The notes beneath the pieces were generated by a model, which was given only the letters and a program-made list of their open reading frames with translations, was not told the DNA's origin and did no database searches. DNA of 64,000 nt, taken from positions 4,898,001-4,962,000 of the forward strand of contig NC_083536.1 of assembly GCF_032362555.1 (NCBI RefSeq). Direction: 5' to 3'. How positions within the stretch are numbered: position 1 is the first letter of the stretch; the number at the start of each line of letters is the position of its first letter. This DNA comes from Amyelois transitella. Its lineage: Eukaryota; Arthropoda; Insecta; Lepidoptera; Pyralidae. Both the position numbers and the translations under genes were made by a program. Below, piece after piece: positions 1 through 11,795 of the stretch.

Positions 1-315
1 GTACACACCAAAAGACAAGTCTCGAGTGTATGGCGGGCTTTATAGCGATTGGATTCATTCCAAAGTATATGACGGTTACTTTAAAAAGAAAATTGACAAC
101 TGACGCCTGTCATTAAGACAGGAAAACGACGGCTGTCAGATAAAAAAGAAAAACAAACAAAACTACCTACATCAGTCATCAGTAACTAAGAGAAAACTAG
201 GAATTTACCCACTCGCACTTAACAAAATATAGTGGACCAACCAACGAAATACAAAATTAATAAGCACCGCGTGAAAACATACACAGGGAGATGGAAGTGA
301 AAGAAGCCAACAGAC
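1..315. other. no recognised feature
   Basis: AT-rich stretch downstream of the LINE ORF1-like gene that lies on the minus strand. I see no coding signature, repeat or RNA gene in it. Confidence 0.4.
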
Positions 316-1137
316 TCAATTTGTATGCGGAGGTGGTGGCAACTTAGATTTGACCGCCTGTGTCTGCCGTCGGGTCACATTCCTTTTATCGACTACAGCC
401 GCGGTCGTTCTTTTTGGGGGTGGACGCTTGTCTACTGCCGTCGACGAGCCCTGGTCACTGCATATGTCCTCTCCTGGAAATCGCTTGATTAAAGTATTTA
501 GCTCACCTTCGGTTGCGATCTTAACACGCTCACCAGTTGGGATCTTAATATTGATAACTCCATCGAGAGTCCAACAGTGCCTCATACCGAAATGTCGTCG
601 AGCCGCTAAGAACACGCTTTGCCTTGTGTGTGTGAGCAATTCGGCAATACTAATTTTGGTACCCTTTAGTGCTGTTTTCTGATTCCATATATCAGATTTT
701 ATCTTCTGAGAGCGGAGACTCACTAATACTGGACGAGCTCGGTCTGGCCTTCTGGTTCCAATGCGGTGACAGATCTTTATTTGTGCGCTTGAATCTGTTA
801 ACTTGAATTTATCAGCAAGAAGATCACTCACTATTACCTTGATATTTTCATTGGGATCTTCCGTGACACCATTTAGCACCAGCACTTTCCGTCGCCCTCT
901 CATCTCCAAGGAGTCCACTCTGCAGCCTAAATCCTTTATTTGCTGTTGCAAATTTTGAAAAATGGAATAAACACACTCCTTGAAGTCCCGGAACTCCCGT
1001 TGCAACTGACCTATATCTGCTGATGGTGCTGCAGTAAGCCTCTTCTCAAACTCTGCCATGCGACAAGCTAATGAAGTTTCCAGTTGCCTCTGCGTCTGTT
1101 GGACTTGCTCCAGTTGTAAATTTCGCTGTGTGTCCAT
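316..1137 (-). CDS. LINE ORF1-like RNA-binding protein
   Basis: Uninterrupted 273-residue frame. The first 80 residues are Gln/Glu-rich and predicted coiled coil. They are followed by an RRM-like core (RRKVLVLNGVTED, then RPVLVSL about 45 residues later) and a C-terminal part with LLTHTRQSVFLAARRHFG and WTLDGVINIKIPTGERV. This order (coiled coil, RRM, small C-terminal domain) is that of the ORF1 protein of many insect non-LTR retrotransposons, which binds the element RNA as a chaperone. The last 45 residues are basic and Pro-rich. No EN/RT frame follows on the minus strand toward position 1, so this is either the 5' part of a truncated element, cut by the window edge, or a domesticated ORF1. 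Intactness without its ORF2 in view is the odd point. Confidence 0.6.
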   Translation of the reverse strand: MDTQRNLQLEQVQQTQRQLETSLACRMAEFEKRLTAAPSADIGQLQREFRDFKECVYSIFQNLQQQIKDLGCRVDSLEMRGRRKVLVLNGVTEDPNENIKVIVSDLLADKFKLTDSSAQIKICHRIGTRRPDRARPVLVSLRSQKIKSDIWNQKTALKGTKISIAELLTHTRQSVFLAARRHFGMRHCWTLDGVINIKIPTGERVKIATEGELNTLIKRFPGEDICSDQGSSTAVDKRPPPKRTTAAVVDKRNVTRRQTQAVKSKLPPPPHTN

Positions 1138-1362
1138 TTCGTTTGTGTAATAAAAGAAAATTTATCCACAAGGCAGGCAGGTGGGTGCAGGTATTCCTTT
1201 TATTATATCATTAACTTAATGATTGTAGTATTAGTTGTTGTATAAAACTAATTAAAAGTATTAAAAATAAAATAATAAATAATTAAAATATAGGATCAGC
1301 TGTTTTAATGTTTTGCCTGCAACTACCCACAGGAAAAAAAAAAAAAAAAAAAAAAAGAATTT
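1138..1362. other. AT-rich spacer with A-tract
   Basis: Upstream of the ORF1-like frame. It contains an A run of about 22 bases at roughly 1334-1356, next to a Hel-B fragment. No gene seen. Confidence 0.4.
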
Positions 1363-1423
1363 CGTTCAGATCCGTTCGGTAGATTTTGCGTGATGCGCGT
1401 ACAAACATACAGACAGACATACG

Positions 1424-1459
<36 letters not shown>

Positions 1460-1538
1460 AAAATTATAAAAAAATTGTTTTGGATTCTACTGACCCTAAA
1501 AAGACCCCTTATAATTTTTTTTCTTAAATATCTTCAAT
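1363..1538 (-). mobile_element. Hel-B fragment with GACA microsatellite
   Basis: Matches the 5' part of the Hel-B Helitron: the stretch GATCCGTTCGGTAGATTTTG, a (GACA)n tract at about 1410-1455, then AAAGACCCCTTATAAT and CTTCAATGTACAG. The 5' TC terminus and the 3' half are missing, and it runs directly into LINE sequence. Confidence 0.7.
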
Positions 1539-1542
1539 GTAC

Positions 1543-1843
1543 AGAATATCAATTAGATTTCTATGCATTAAATTATGGCATTTATTATGAAAACAATTTT
1601 TTAATTCTAACGGAAAGTCAATATTTCTTAACCTATCATTACAAATTTCGTTGTACACGTCAATTTGGTGAGGTTTTCTGTTCCCCCAGATTATTTTATT
1701 AACAGGGCAATTACTACCTATTTCAGACACTGTTTTAATTAAATCACACTTTATTTCTATGCATATGGGAAAGTGATCAGACCAGAAAGTGAGAGTGTTG
1801 TTACTGCACCTTCGGTCAACAGTTTTAAGAATAGATTAGATAA
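1543..1843 (-). pseudogene. LINE endonuclease fragment
   Basis: In the minus frame a peptide reads through a SDHFPICIEIK motif, the C-terminal histidine motif (SDH) of apurinic-type LINE endonucleases, and continues to about 1531. Upstream and downstream LINE parts are absent. The piece is joined to a Hel-B fragment on its left. Confidence 0.5.
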
Positions 1844-3465
1844 AATCTCTAAAGTTTTGGATACACACGCATCAGCTTAATAAGCTGCTAGTCTATCTAT
1901 ATATATAAAACTCTTCCGTTACTGAGTGACTGACTGACAGACAACGCACAGTCGAAACTACTGGTCGTAGACAGCTGAAATTTGGAATGTAGGTTCCTTG
2001 GGATATGTAGGGGAGCACTAAGAAAGGATTTTTGGAAATTCAACCCCCAAGGGGGGGAAAAGGGGTAAAAACGTTTCTATGAAAAATCTTAATCCTTGGG
2101 TTTATAAACTTGAAACTTGGCATGAACACGTACATAGGTAAGTAAATATGTTTGACATTATAAGTTTTTTCAAACTACCCTCCAATCGTGATTTAGGGGG
2201 TGCGATTGGGTGACTGATTTATTAACGCACAGCCGAAACCGCTCGGTATAGGAGTCTGAGATTTTGAACAGAGGTTCCTTTAGTAACATAAGTGAGCACT
2301 AAGAAGGGATTTTTGAAATGTCAACCCCCAAGGGGGGGAAACGGGATAAACTGAGCCGGGGCTGCGGGAAAGTTCTAACGAGATGCCGTAGCCCCGGAAC
2401 GCAAAGGGCAACTGAAGGAACGAGGTGGGTTTTAGTCAGTAAAAGTCTGACACTCCCTTCCGTTCCACCCAGAGCGGGAGAGGTCATTTGATGATTTCCC
2501 ATCCTTAAAAAAAAAGACTTTGTATGACAACTTTCAGTCGTCTCTTTAACATACATAATAACATACATAATTATGTACATACATGCATAACATTAATAAC
2601 ATTACGCCTTTTAATCCCTATTTTGTGTTAACACTACCCATACAAATAGCTACGAAATTTGACCGCATCCATTTTCACCTAAATTCTTAACGTTAATGAG
2701 ATTTACTTTTTATTATCAGGTCAACCTAATAGCCTCACATGTACGTATAACTTCGTAAGAATTTTCTTTCAACTCCTAACCGTTGAGGAGTTGTACCTTC
2801 CATCATCAGCTCATTCACATGGGATGATGACTATCAGACGCAAATACTTAAACAGATCTATGAAATTGTCAAAAACGTAATTGCCTGTAAATTTGAGGTT
2901 TGCCCTTGATTTCCCTGGAATACCATCATCAGATCCTGACTAGGTAACAACGGGACCAACTTGAAAGTATACTCTACCGAACAAAAAAAGAATCACGTAA
3001 ATCGGTCCATAAATCTCGGCGTAATCGGTATGCATAAATAAAACACCCGAATTTTATTTTCTATTAACTATCACGAGTTGTCTCGATGCTCGATAGATGG
3101 CGTTGGCATCGAGATAGATCGCGCTATGGTTTCGTTACCGTCATTTAGCTAGGTAGCGTAAAATATTTTAATTTATCGTGTAATTTTAGCAGCGCCCCTA
3201 GCGGACATACGCGAAACTACATATTACACACTACAAATATTTTGATTTCAAATTATTATTCGTTTGATTCATTAACTTTTAACTTGACTTATTTAACTTA
3301 TTTTACTCTCTATTTCAGTTAATTTTTGATTTGTTGATTAGATTTGATATTTTTGATAGTATAATTAGTTAGTGTTGGATAAGTTTTATAGTGTGAGTTG
3401 ATTTTTTAATATACTACTCTGTCAAGAAAGTAGCAGGAAAAGATCAATAATACACAAACTGTTTG

Positions 3466-4536
3466 TTATTCATCCAAATTTATTTTATCACCTTCAAAAT
3501 ATGCTCCTTTAGAAACGATACACTTACGCCAACGAATAATCCAATCATCAAAACATTTTTTAAACGCTGTTTCCGGAATTGAGGTCAGTTCTCGCCGCGA
3601 ATTCTCTTTTATGTCTTCTACTGATTGAAAACGGGTGCCACGAAGTGGTAATTTGAGTTTAGGAAAAAGAAAAAAGTCGGCTGGAGCCATATCTGGTGAA
3701 TATGGTGGTTGCTCGATGGTATTGAGTGTTTGGTTAAAAATTCGTTCACAATGATGGCCTTGTGCGAAGGTGCATTATCATGGTGCAAAATCCAAGAATT
3801 TTCTTTCCACAAATCTGGCCTTTTTCGTCGGATTTGCTCTCTTAAACGCCGCATAACACTCAAATAATATTCCTTATTTACCGTTTGACCTTCCGGCAAG
3901 AATTCCGAGTGCACAACACCGCGATAGTCAAAGAAAACAGTCAACATGACTTTGACTTTTGAACGACTTTGGCGTGGTTTTTTCGGTTTCGGTTCAGTTG
4001 GAAGGCGCCACTCCGAAGCTTGTTGACTAGTTTGCATGTCAAACTCGTAAACCCACGTCTCGTCACCAGTAACAATGCGTTTCATGAATGTTGGGTCGGA
4101 ATTGACTCGTTCTAGCATGTCCTCAGCGACTCTCATGCGATTGAGTTTTTGAAAAAAATTCAGGTCTTTTGGGACTAGCCGAGCGGCAACATGTTTCATA
4201 CCCAAATTATTAGTTAAAATGGTACGGATCGACTCGTGAGATACAGAAAGTTCGGTGGCTATCTCTCTCAAAGTTGAATGAGGATTTTCAGTCACTATTT
4301 CCTTCACTTTTGCGATGTTAACTTCAGTTGCAGACGTTGATGGCCTACCAGAGCGAGGGAAATCTTCCATCACATCTCGACCGCTTTTGAACGCTTTGTA
4401 CCACTCATAAGCACGAGTTTTGGATAAAGTCGATTCACCGTAAGCCTTCTGTAACATTTTCAGTGACTCCGAACACGATATTCCATTGGCAATGCAAAAT
4501 TTAAGACAAACTCTTTGTTCGATGTTTTTATCCATT
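3466..4536 (-). pseudogene. mariner transposase (D34D), frameshifted
   Basis: Cut-and-paste transposase of the mariner family. From the ATG at 4536: an N-terminal HTH region, then PRSGRPSTS and a second HTH (STLREIATELSVSHESIRTI). The catalytic motifs are VTGDETWVYEFD, ILHHDNAPSH and, in another frame, MAPADFFLFPKLK, giving the D,D,34D arrangement. The frame breaks near 3690 between the second and third aspartates, so the copy is dead. An upstream open extension (to 4646) runs into the nested LINE and is not part of the protein. Confidence 0.85.
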
Positions 4537-4639
4537 ATGAAATTAGCAATACACACTAGATATGATATAACTAAAAATAGCACTGTATTTAATGTAAACA
4601 ACAGATGCAACTCAAACTCCGCGCCAAAATTTCTAAAAA

Positions 4640-5280
4640 TGCTCAATTATCGGAACAACATAACAAACCTTTCATATGACGACTCTCTTGGTTACTATAA
4701 AATCCTCTCGCTTCAGAACCGCAGGACCCAATTCGACATAGCACTTTTGCATAAAATAATTAATAGCCTTATTGACTCCCCTACACTACTATCAAAAATT
4801 AACTTCCTAACCAAAGCTCGACTTCCGCTTCGCTCCTCTCGCAAACTTAACATTTTAGTACCACCTCAGTTTCGCGGGAATTATACTCGAAATAACTTTT
4901 TTCATCGCTGCATTGTAAATTATAACAAATTTTTCTCAGACATAGACATATTTTCCTGTTCTCTGTTGTCCACTAAAAACAAAGTGTGTACAAAATTTAT
5001 CTTGAAACAGATTTCTTAATATTGTTTTCGGTTTTATTTTTTATTTTTATACTCTTTACGATTTTTGTGTAATGCTAATTGTATGCATGCATCCCGTTAC
5101 ATACTTTTAATTTAAATAACACAAAGTTCGTTAACACGCGTAGTTTTAAGTTATTATAATTCATATAATATTTACTTAATCGGCACTGTTTGGTCTATAA
5201 TACTGTATACTGTTCTATAAGATATTTTATTTTGTACTTATGACTGTTTGTGCCAAAATAAATGAAAAAAAAAAAAAAAA
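4640..5280 (+). mobile_element. 3' end of a non-LTR retrotransposon
   Basis: Plus frame to the stop at 5019 encodes the C-terminal tail of a LINE RT protein (SYDDSLGYYKILSLQNRRTQ, RADI-like FDIALLHKIINS, then FFHRCIVNYN). An AT-rich 3' UTR of about 250 bp and an A-tail at 5264-5286 follow. It is strongly 5'-truncated, as usual for target-primed insertion, and lies inside the mariner. The similar bases CAAAATTTC (about 4622) and AAAAATTTG (about 5328) may be a degraded target duplication. Confidence 0.7.
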
Positions 5281-5644
5281 AAAAAATGGAAAACAGTTGT
5301 GCCAATCTAACAACAACAAAAAAAACAAAAATTTGAATTTGGAACCATAAATAAATAATCCATTCCCGATACTTTTCTGACTGAATGTATTCTTCATTTT
5401 TTATTCATTTCTTTGTTACTTTATTAGTCTTAGTTAATTTCCATAGATATAGTTTTAGTTAAAAAATTTCTAATTAAAATGGTTCAAGAAATTTTGTTTG
5501 TTAATGGGAATTATATTCCTCATGCTGTGGTAGATATAAAAAAGATGGAGCCTGTTTATATAACCGAATTACACGTGGGCGAAGCCGCGGGCGGAAAGCT
5601 AGTAAAATAATAAATTGTTTTATTAATTCATTTTTTTTAAATAA

Positions 5645-5918
5645 AAAGTTTTATAACGAAACTAATGACGAAAGAATACTATGAACATGCTCACAAGGGA
5701 TAAATTACATAAATTGAGCCTTACAGTAAGTTGTAAACTTGAGTCGCAAAATACTAACTCAACAATACTATATTTTATAGATTCACGAATAGAAAACCAT
5801 ACTCGGGACAAACTGAAAAAAAAGATCGTTTTACATCTTGACCCGGTCGGGGATCGAACCCAAGGTCTCCGTGTCTCAGATCAGCTTGATAACCGCTGAG
5901 CCACAGAGCTCGTCAAAC
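5645..5918 (-). mobile_element. tRNA-derived SINE
   Basis: Read on the minus strand the head has an A-box-like TGGCTCAGCGGT and a B box GGGTTCGATCCC at the spacing of a Pol III promoter, followed by an unrelated tail. A related, more degraded copy lies at 15075-15225. The tRNA of origin could not be settled. Confidence 0.65.
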
Positions 5919-6212
5919 CGCTGTGTGGACGAAGCGTCCTGTGCATGTATTTTTTGTTCATTGTAATAAATTTTATTGATATACCTTGGTATCTAATTAC
6001 AATATGAATGAACGTGTTCTAACGTGAACAGTAATTTGAACGACTATGACACAAAACATTTTAGCAAGGACAAAATCGCGCTGCGCATGCATTTTTATTT
6101 GAGTGCAGTGCGCAAACTGTATGTGACATGTATCATTTTTGTACGATCAAGCGCATAGTCCACACCACAGGACGTTGCTTCCAATAAATTTAAGTATTTA
6201 AAAACTAAAACA
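5919..6212. other. presumed 5' flank of the candidate host gene
   Basis: No repeat family or open frame recognised. It lies directly upstream of an ATG followed by a splice donor at 6213-6218, so it may hold promoter and 5' UTR. Confidence 0.3.
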
Positions 6213-6456
6213 ATGGTAAGTTGCTTTATACATATTTAATCGTTTCTTATAGATATAAGATTGATTTAATGTTATTCTAAATTTATGTTTTTTTACAGAC
6301 GCCGCAATACGTAGATGATGTGACTGCGAATTCAGATAATGAAACATTTATTCCCGATTCTTTTGAACATGCTCAACGTCTATCAGATGATTGACTGAGG
6401 AATTAATAAAAATACAAGCTTTCGAAAAATCAAAAGCAAAGGCGCGTGAACAGAAG
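6213..6456 (+). pseudogene. candidate host gene, exons 1-2 (frame broken)
   Basis: ATG at 6213-6215 is followed at once by GTAAGT. A polypyrimidine run and ACAG end at 6298, and an exon of 158 bases (6299-6456) ends AAG|GTAC. The exon encodes DNETFIPDSFEHAQRL, which resembles SETLIPESFQCPRDSFG of the exon at 15269. A TGA at 6392-6394 stops the frame. A one-base change there would restore a frame (TEELIKIQAFEKS...) that joins in phase 0 to the exon at 15269. I do not recognise the protein. Either the gene is decayed, or the window has an indel error at this point. Expression cannot be judged from sequence. Confidence 0.4.
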
Positions 6457-6486
6457 GTACCAAAAAATTTCTTTCTTTATTATTAA

Positions 6487-8761
6487 CTAGCTTTTGCCCG
6501 CGGCTTCGCCTGCGTTAATTTCGCTTCCATAAAAAGATTGCTTAGATAAAGAGCCTTGCATTGACATAAACTGTGCGTGTTTGAGGATGCTATTCAATCA
6601 CGCAAATTCTACTGGATGGATTTTGATGAAACTTACGTACCCGGGAAGAATAATGCCTGGAATAGAACATAGTTTATTTTTCCTACAAAAGCAAAGTCCC
6701 GGGGCGGAGGTGTTAAAAAACTAATAAATTCTAAAGACAAAAAAAGGAAATTATAATAATAGAGAGTTATAGTATCTCTTTGTATACAACATTTGCTGTC
6801 TTGCCCATTGGAGACATCACAAATAAACTGTCACAGCTAGTGACCCGCGAGCAAGCGACGTAGAACTGTCCGTGTGAGAAGCAATTCGTCCTGAGGTCGA
6901 CTCCGGCTGCTCCAAGCGTTTGACCTTACGATTTGTTAATTGTCATCGCGAAACATATAGCCACTGGAAACTGTACACGCTTAAATTGAAATGGAAAGTT
7001 GTTGGGAATGAGGGGAATGCGCAGTATAAAAACAATTTTACCAGCTGCACAACCAGTAAGTATTTCAGCTTCTATAATATTGTTCTGAAGCGACATCACT
7101 TTAAGACGAATCCCATTACAAAGTTTCGGCGGGGTTAAGTTGCGTAGCAACATAATTGGAATGCCTACTTTTAGTGCAATTGTATGCGCGGGCAGTCCAG
7201 ATTCCGAAAGTGAATTAAGGAACTCTACCGGATAAGTTGTAGCATCGGTACTATCTAAAACTGTATTTATGGATTGATATACCACCTCGCTCCCATCAAT
7301 TTTTTCCAAAATACTTAAATTAATAGCAGCTGCTTGCTCATTTTTGGGTGTTAGGATTGCTCGCTCGCATATCCAAGAATCCTCGTGATGAATTATTTGA
7401 GATAGGTTTGAGATATAAACGAAATGAATAAGTTCCTCCACCGAAGTAACTACTTGACAGAGGTTCTCTGGCAGAATCACCAATCCGTTCGATTCAGGCA
7501 ACGTACCATAACCGATTTTTAATAACACATCTGAGAATTCTTGCGCTCGAGGATTACCACCCATATTCTCCCATATTACGTGTTAGACTTAATTTCCTAA
7601 CCTGAGGCCAGAGTATGGAACGTTTGAGACATGCGCTTACTTCATCAGCTCAAGTACCTCGGCTTATGACGGGTAGAGTCTGGTGGAAATCACCACAAAA
7701 TAATACAGTGGTACCTCCCATAATGTGATTGTTTCGCCGGATATTTTTAAGCGTACGGTCGACTGCTTCCACTGCTTTTTTATGAGCCATGGTGCATTCG
7801 TCCCAAACGATTAGGCTACATTCTGCTCGTATTTTTGCTTTGTCGCTGTTCCGCGACACTGCACTGCACAAACTGGAGTCTCATTTATATCCAGGTCCAA
7901 AGGGATCTTGAACATAGTGTGCGCTGTTTTCCCTCTAGGTAATAAGGTGGCAGCTATCCCCGAAGACGCAACAGCTAACGCTATCTTTCCTTGCCTTCTA
8001 ACCTCAGCCAGTAATAAGCGAGTCAAAAAGGTTTTGCCTGTACCACCAGGCGCGTCAAGGAAAAATGTTTCACCCTGCTCCTCGTTAACACTTCTCAATA
8101 CGTTGTCAAACACAGACTTTTGCTCATCGAAAATCATCCCAATACCATTATTTACGATCTCAGCCATTGCAACAGCGTCATAACTTGTATCTGCTGAATA
8201 TTTGCGACTCACTTGTGGATCGTCAGAGGTTTCCTGTGGTTCCGGAAGACCGTAGTGACTCAAAGAATGGCCATCAATTGATAAGACAACATCTTAAAGC
8301 GAACAAAGACAATGATTGATAACTCTTTCATCAGATACAGTTACATTATCTCCATAAGAATTTTTAATTAATTAAAAAATTTGCCAGCGGCTACAATCGT
8401 GTTATTTCTTAAATCTCATGAGGCGCCATCTCGTATCGGGTGGTCAAAAAATAAATATCTAAACCACGGGAACTAAATAAACAAAGCAAATTGAATTAAA
8501 TAAATAAAATGCTATTTTTTTATAATTTTTTTTAATCATTATCCATACATATAATAATTAATTATTTATAGCTTTTTATATCGATTTAAAAATGACGAAG
8601 TTCCATACAAACTTGCACCCCCTATTTCATCCCCTTGGGATAGAATTTCAGGATAAAAAGTAGCCTATATTCTAATCCAGGTTACTAACTATATCTGTGC
8701 CGAATTTCGTTCAGATCCGTTCGGTAGATTTTGCGTGATGCGCGTACAAACATACAGACAG

Positions 8762-8792
<31 letters not shown>

Positions 8793-8913
8793 AAAATTCT
8801 AAAAAAAATTGTTTTGGCTTCTACTGACCCTAAAAAGACCCCTTATAATTTTTTTTCTTAAATATCTTCAATGTACAGACAAAGTTCAGTTACAGTTTTA
8901 TTTTATGTATGGA
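6487..8913 (-). mobile_element. Helitron Hel-B with native 3' end
   Basis: Minus orientation. The 5' TC end is at 8913 (preceded by A) and the 3' CTAG is at 6490-6487 (followed by T), with the hairpin GGCGAAGCC just upstream. It carries a (GACA)n tract near 8755-8795 and the only sizeable helicase remnant of the family in this window. It lies in the large intron of the candidate host gene, 30 bases after the exon-2 donor. The same native 3' end is seen at 61793. Confidence 0.8.
6780..8263 (-). pseudogene. Helitron PIF1-like helicase, C-terminal remnants
   Basis: Pieces of a superfamily 1B helicase, the Hel part of Helitron RepHel proteins that unwinds DNA for rolling-circle transposition. 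8263-7811 holds Walker A (DAPGGTGKTF) and ASSGIAATLL. 7871-7650 holds Walker B (LIVWDECTM) and FCGDFHQTLPV. 7564-6926 holds FAMTINKS, and beyond a frameshift the QGQTLG-like end and CSRVTS. The HUH Rep domain is absent, and stops and shifts separate the pieces, so it is not functional. It shows where the helicase tails of the short copies (12484, 21521, 32613, 59435, 62108, 63694) come from. Confidence 0.85.
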
Positions 8914-8923
8914 TGGATTTAAA

Positions 8924-10655
8924 CTAGCTTTCCGCCCGCGGCTTCGCCCACGTGTAATTCGGTTATATAAACAGGCTCCATCTTTTTCTATATTTACCAC
9001 AGCATGAGGAATATAATTCCCATTAACAAACAAAATTTCTTGAACCATTTTAATTAGACATTTTTTAACTAAAACTATATCTATGGAAATTAACTAAGAC
9101 TAATAAAGTAACAAAGAAATGAATAAAAAATGAAGAATATATTAAAAAATCAACTCACACTATAAAACTTATCCAACACTAACTAAATATACTATCAAAA
9201 ATATCAAATCTAATCAACAAATCAAAAATTAACTGAAATAGAGAGTAAAATAAGTTAAATAAGTCAAGTTAAAAGTTAATGAATCAAACGAATAATAATT
9301 TCAAATTAAAATATTTGTAGTGTGTAATATGTAGTTTCGCGTATGTCCGCTAGCGGCGCTGCTAAAATTACACGATAAATTAAAATATTTTACTCTACCT
9401 AGCTAAATGACGGTAAAGAAACCATAGCGCGATCTATCTCGATGCCAACGCCATCTATCGAGCATCGAGACAACTCGTGATAGTTAATAGAAAATAAAAT
9501 TCGGGTGTTTTATTTATGCATACCGATTACGCCGAGATTTATGGACCGATTTACGTGATTCTTTTTTTGTTCGGTAGAGTATACTTTCAAGTTGGTCCCG
9601 TTGTTACCTAGTCAGGATCTGATGATGGTATTCCAGGGAAATCAAGGGCAAACCTCAAATTTACAGGCAATTACGTTTTTGACAATTTCATAGATCTGTT
9701 TAAGTATTTGCGTCTGATAGTCATCATCCCATGTGAATGAGCTGATGATGGAAGGTACAACTCCTCAACGGTTAGGAGTTGAAAGAAAATTCTTACGAAG
9801 TTATACGTACATGTGAGGCTATTAGGTTGACCTGATAATAAAAAGTAAATCTCATTAACGTTAAGAATTTAGGTGAAAATGGATGCGGACAAATTTCGTA
9901 GCAATTTGTATGGGTAGTGTTAACACAAAATAGGGATTAAAAGGCGTAATGTTATTAATGTTATGCATGTATGTACATAATTATGTATGTTATTATGTAT
10001 GTTAAAGAGACGACTAAAAGTTGTCATACAAAGTCTTTTTTTTTAAGGATGGGAAATCATCAAATGACCTCTCCCGCTCTGGGTGGAACGGAAGGGAGTG
10101 TCAGACTTTTACTGACTAAAACCCACCTCGTTCCTTCAGTTGCCCTTTGCGTTCCGGGGCCACGGCATCTCGTTAGAACTTTTCCGCAGCCCCGGCTCAG
10201 TTTATCCTGTTTCCCCCCCTTGGGGGTTGACATTTCAAAAATCCCTTCTTAGTGCTCACTTATGTTACTAAAGGAACCTCTGTTCAAAATCTCAGACTCA
10301 TATACCGAGCGGTTTCGGCTGTGCGTTAATAAATCAGTCACCCAATCGCACCCTCTAAATCACGATTGGAGGGTAGTTTGAAAAAACTTATAATGTCAAA
10401 CATATTTACTTGCCTATGTAAGTGTTCATGCCAAGTTTCAAGTTTATAAACCCAAGGAATAAGATTTTTCATAGAAACGTTTTTACCCCTTTTCCCCCCC
10501 TTGGGGGTTGAATTTCCAAAAATCCTTTCTTAGTGCTCCCCTACATATCCCAAGCAACCTACATTCCAAATTTCAGCTGTCTACGACCAGTAGTTTCGAC
10601 TGTGCATTGTCTGTCAGTCAGTCACTCAGTAACGGAAGAGTTTTATATATATAGA
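8924..10655 (-). mobile_element. Helitron Hel-C, copy 2
   Basis: Complete 1.73-kb copy: TC at 10655, CTAG at 8927-8924. No helicase or Rep. It abuts a Hel-B copy on the left and another Hel-C on the right (CTAG at 10656), a head-to-tail arrangement of two Hel-C elements with no spacer. Its uninterrupted sequence shows that the mariner in copy 1 is a later insertion. Confidence 0.8.
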
Positions 10656-10736
10656 CTAGCTTTCCGCCCGCGGCTTCGCCCACGTGTAATTCGGTTATAT
10701 AAACAGGCTCCATCTTTTTTTATATCTACCACAGCA

Positions 10737-11390
10737 TCCATACATATAATAAAACTGTAACTGAACATTGTCTGTACATTGAAGATATTTAAGAAAAAAT
10801 ATTGTAAGGGGTCTTTTAAGGGTCAATAGAAGCCAAAACATTTTTTTTTTAATTTTTGTCTGTCTGTCTGTCCGTCTGTCTGTTTGTATGTTTGTACGCG
10901 CATCACGCAAAATCTACCGAACGGATCTGAACGAAATTCGGCACAGATATAGTTAGTAACCTGGATTAGAATATAGGCTAATTTTATCCTGAAATTCTAT
11001 ACCAAGGGGATGAAATAGGGGGTGCAAGTTTGTTTGGAACTTCGTCATTTTTGAATCGATATAAAAATCTATAAATAATTAATTATCATATTTATTATGA
11101 TTGAAAAAATAGCATTTTATTGATTAAATTAATTATGCTTTGTTTATTTATTTAGTTCCCGTGGTTTAGATATTTATTTTTTGCCCACCCGATACGAGAT
11201 GGCGCCTCATGAGAATTTAAGACATAACACAATTGTAGCCGCTGGCAAAATTTTTAATCCATACATCCATATCCATACATATAATAAAACTGTAACTGAA
11301 CATTGTCTGTACATTGAAGATATTTAAGAAAAAATATTGTAAGGGGTCTTTTTAGGGTCAATAGAAGCCAAAACATTTTTTTTTTAAATT

Positions 11391-11431
<41 letters not shown>

Positions 11432-11764
11432 CTGTCTGTATGTTTGTACGCGCATCACGCAAAATCTACCGAACGGATCTGAACGAAATTCGGCACAGAT
11501 ATAGTTAGTAACCTGGATTAGAATATAGGCTACTTTTTATCCTGAAATTCTATACCAAGGGGATGAAATAGGGGGTGCAAGTTTGTTTGGAACTTCGTCA
11601 TTTTTGAATCGATATAAAAATCTATAAATAATTAATTATCATATCCATACATATCATAAAACTGTAACTGAACATTGTCTGTACATTGAAGATATTTAAG
11701 AAAAAATATTGTAAGGGGTCTTTTTAGGGTCAATAGAAGCCAAAACATTTTTTTTTTTAATTTT

Positions 11765-11795
<31 letters not shown>

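Larger units (their letters stand above)
3414..5387 (-). mobile_element. mariner element with nested LINE tail
   Basis: Inserted at a TA in Hel-C (TA at 3412-3413 and 5388-5389). Imperfect terminal inverted repeats can be matched: TGTCAAGAAAGTAGCAGG on the left against AGTCAGAAAAGTATCGGG read inward from the right. It encodes a broken transposase on the minus strand. Its 5' untranslated part is split by a LINE fragment at about 4640-5280. Confidence 0.75.
1896..5602 (+). mobile_element. Helitron Hel-C, copy 1 (interrupted)
   Basis: Starts TCTATATATATAAAACTC after an A (1895) and ends with GCGGGCGGAAAGCTAG before a T (5603), the A|T insertion rule and TC...CTRR ends of Helitrons. The hairpin GGGCGAAGCC lies just before the 3' end. 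A mariner element (3414-5387) sits inside it; the flanks of that insertion join exactly to give the continuous Hel-C sequence seen near 9150 and 13550. No Rep/helicase is encoded. The last 120 bases contain a short open frame that reads through the 3' terminus. Other copies lie at 8924-10655, 10656-15062 and 43466-43892. Confidence 0.8.

Noticed and set aside
5845-5918. A functional tRNA gene
   Set aside because: Only A- and B-box-like parts are present, with a repeated SINE tail and no full cloverleaf.
7908-8183. Plus-strand frame of 91 codons in Hel-B
   Set aside because: Antisense of the helicase Walker A region.
9971-10252. 93-codon frame repeated in each Hel-C copy (also 2299-2580 minus, 14393-14659)
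   Set aside because: The low-complexity start and Helitron body with no protein-like pattern suggest a chance frame; repetition only reflects the element copies.
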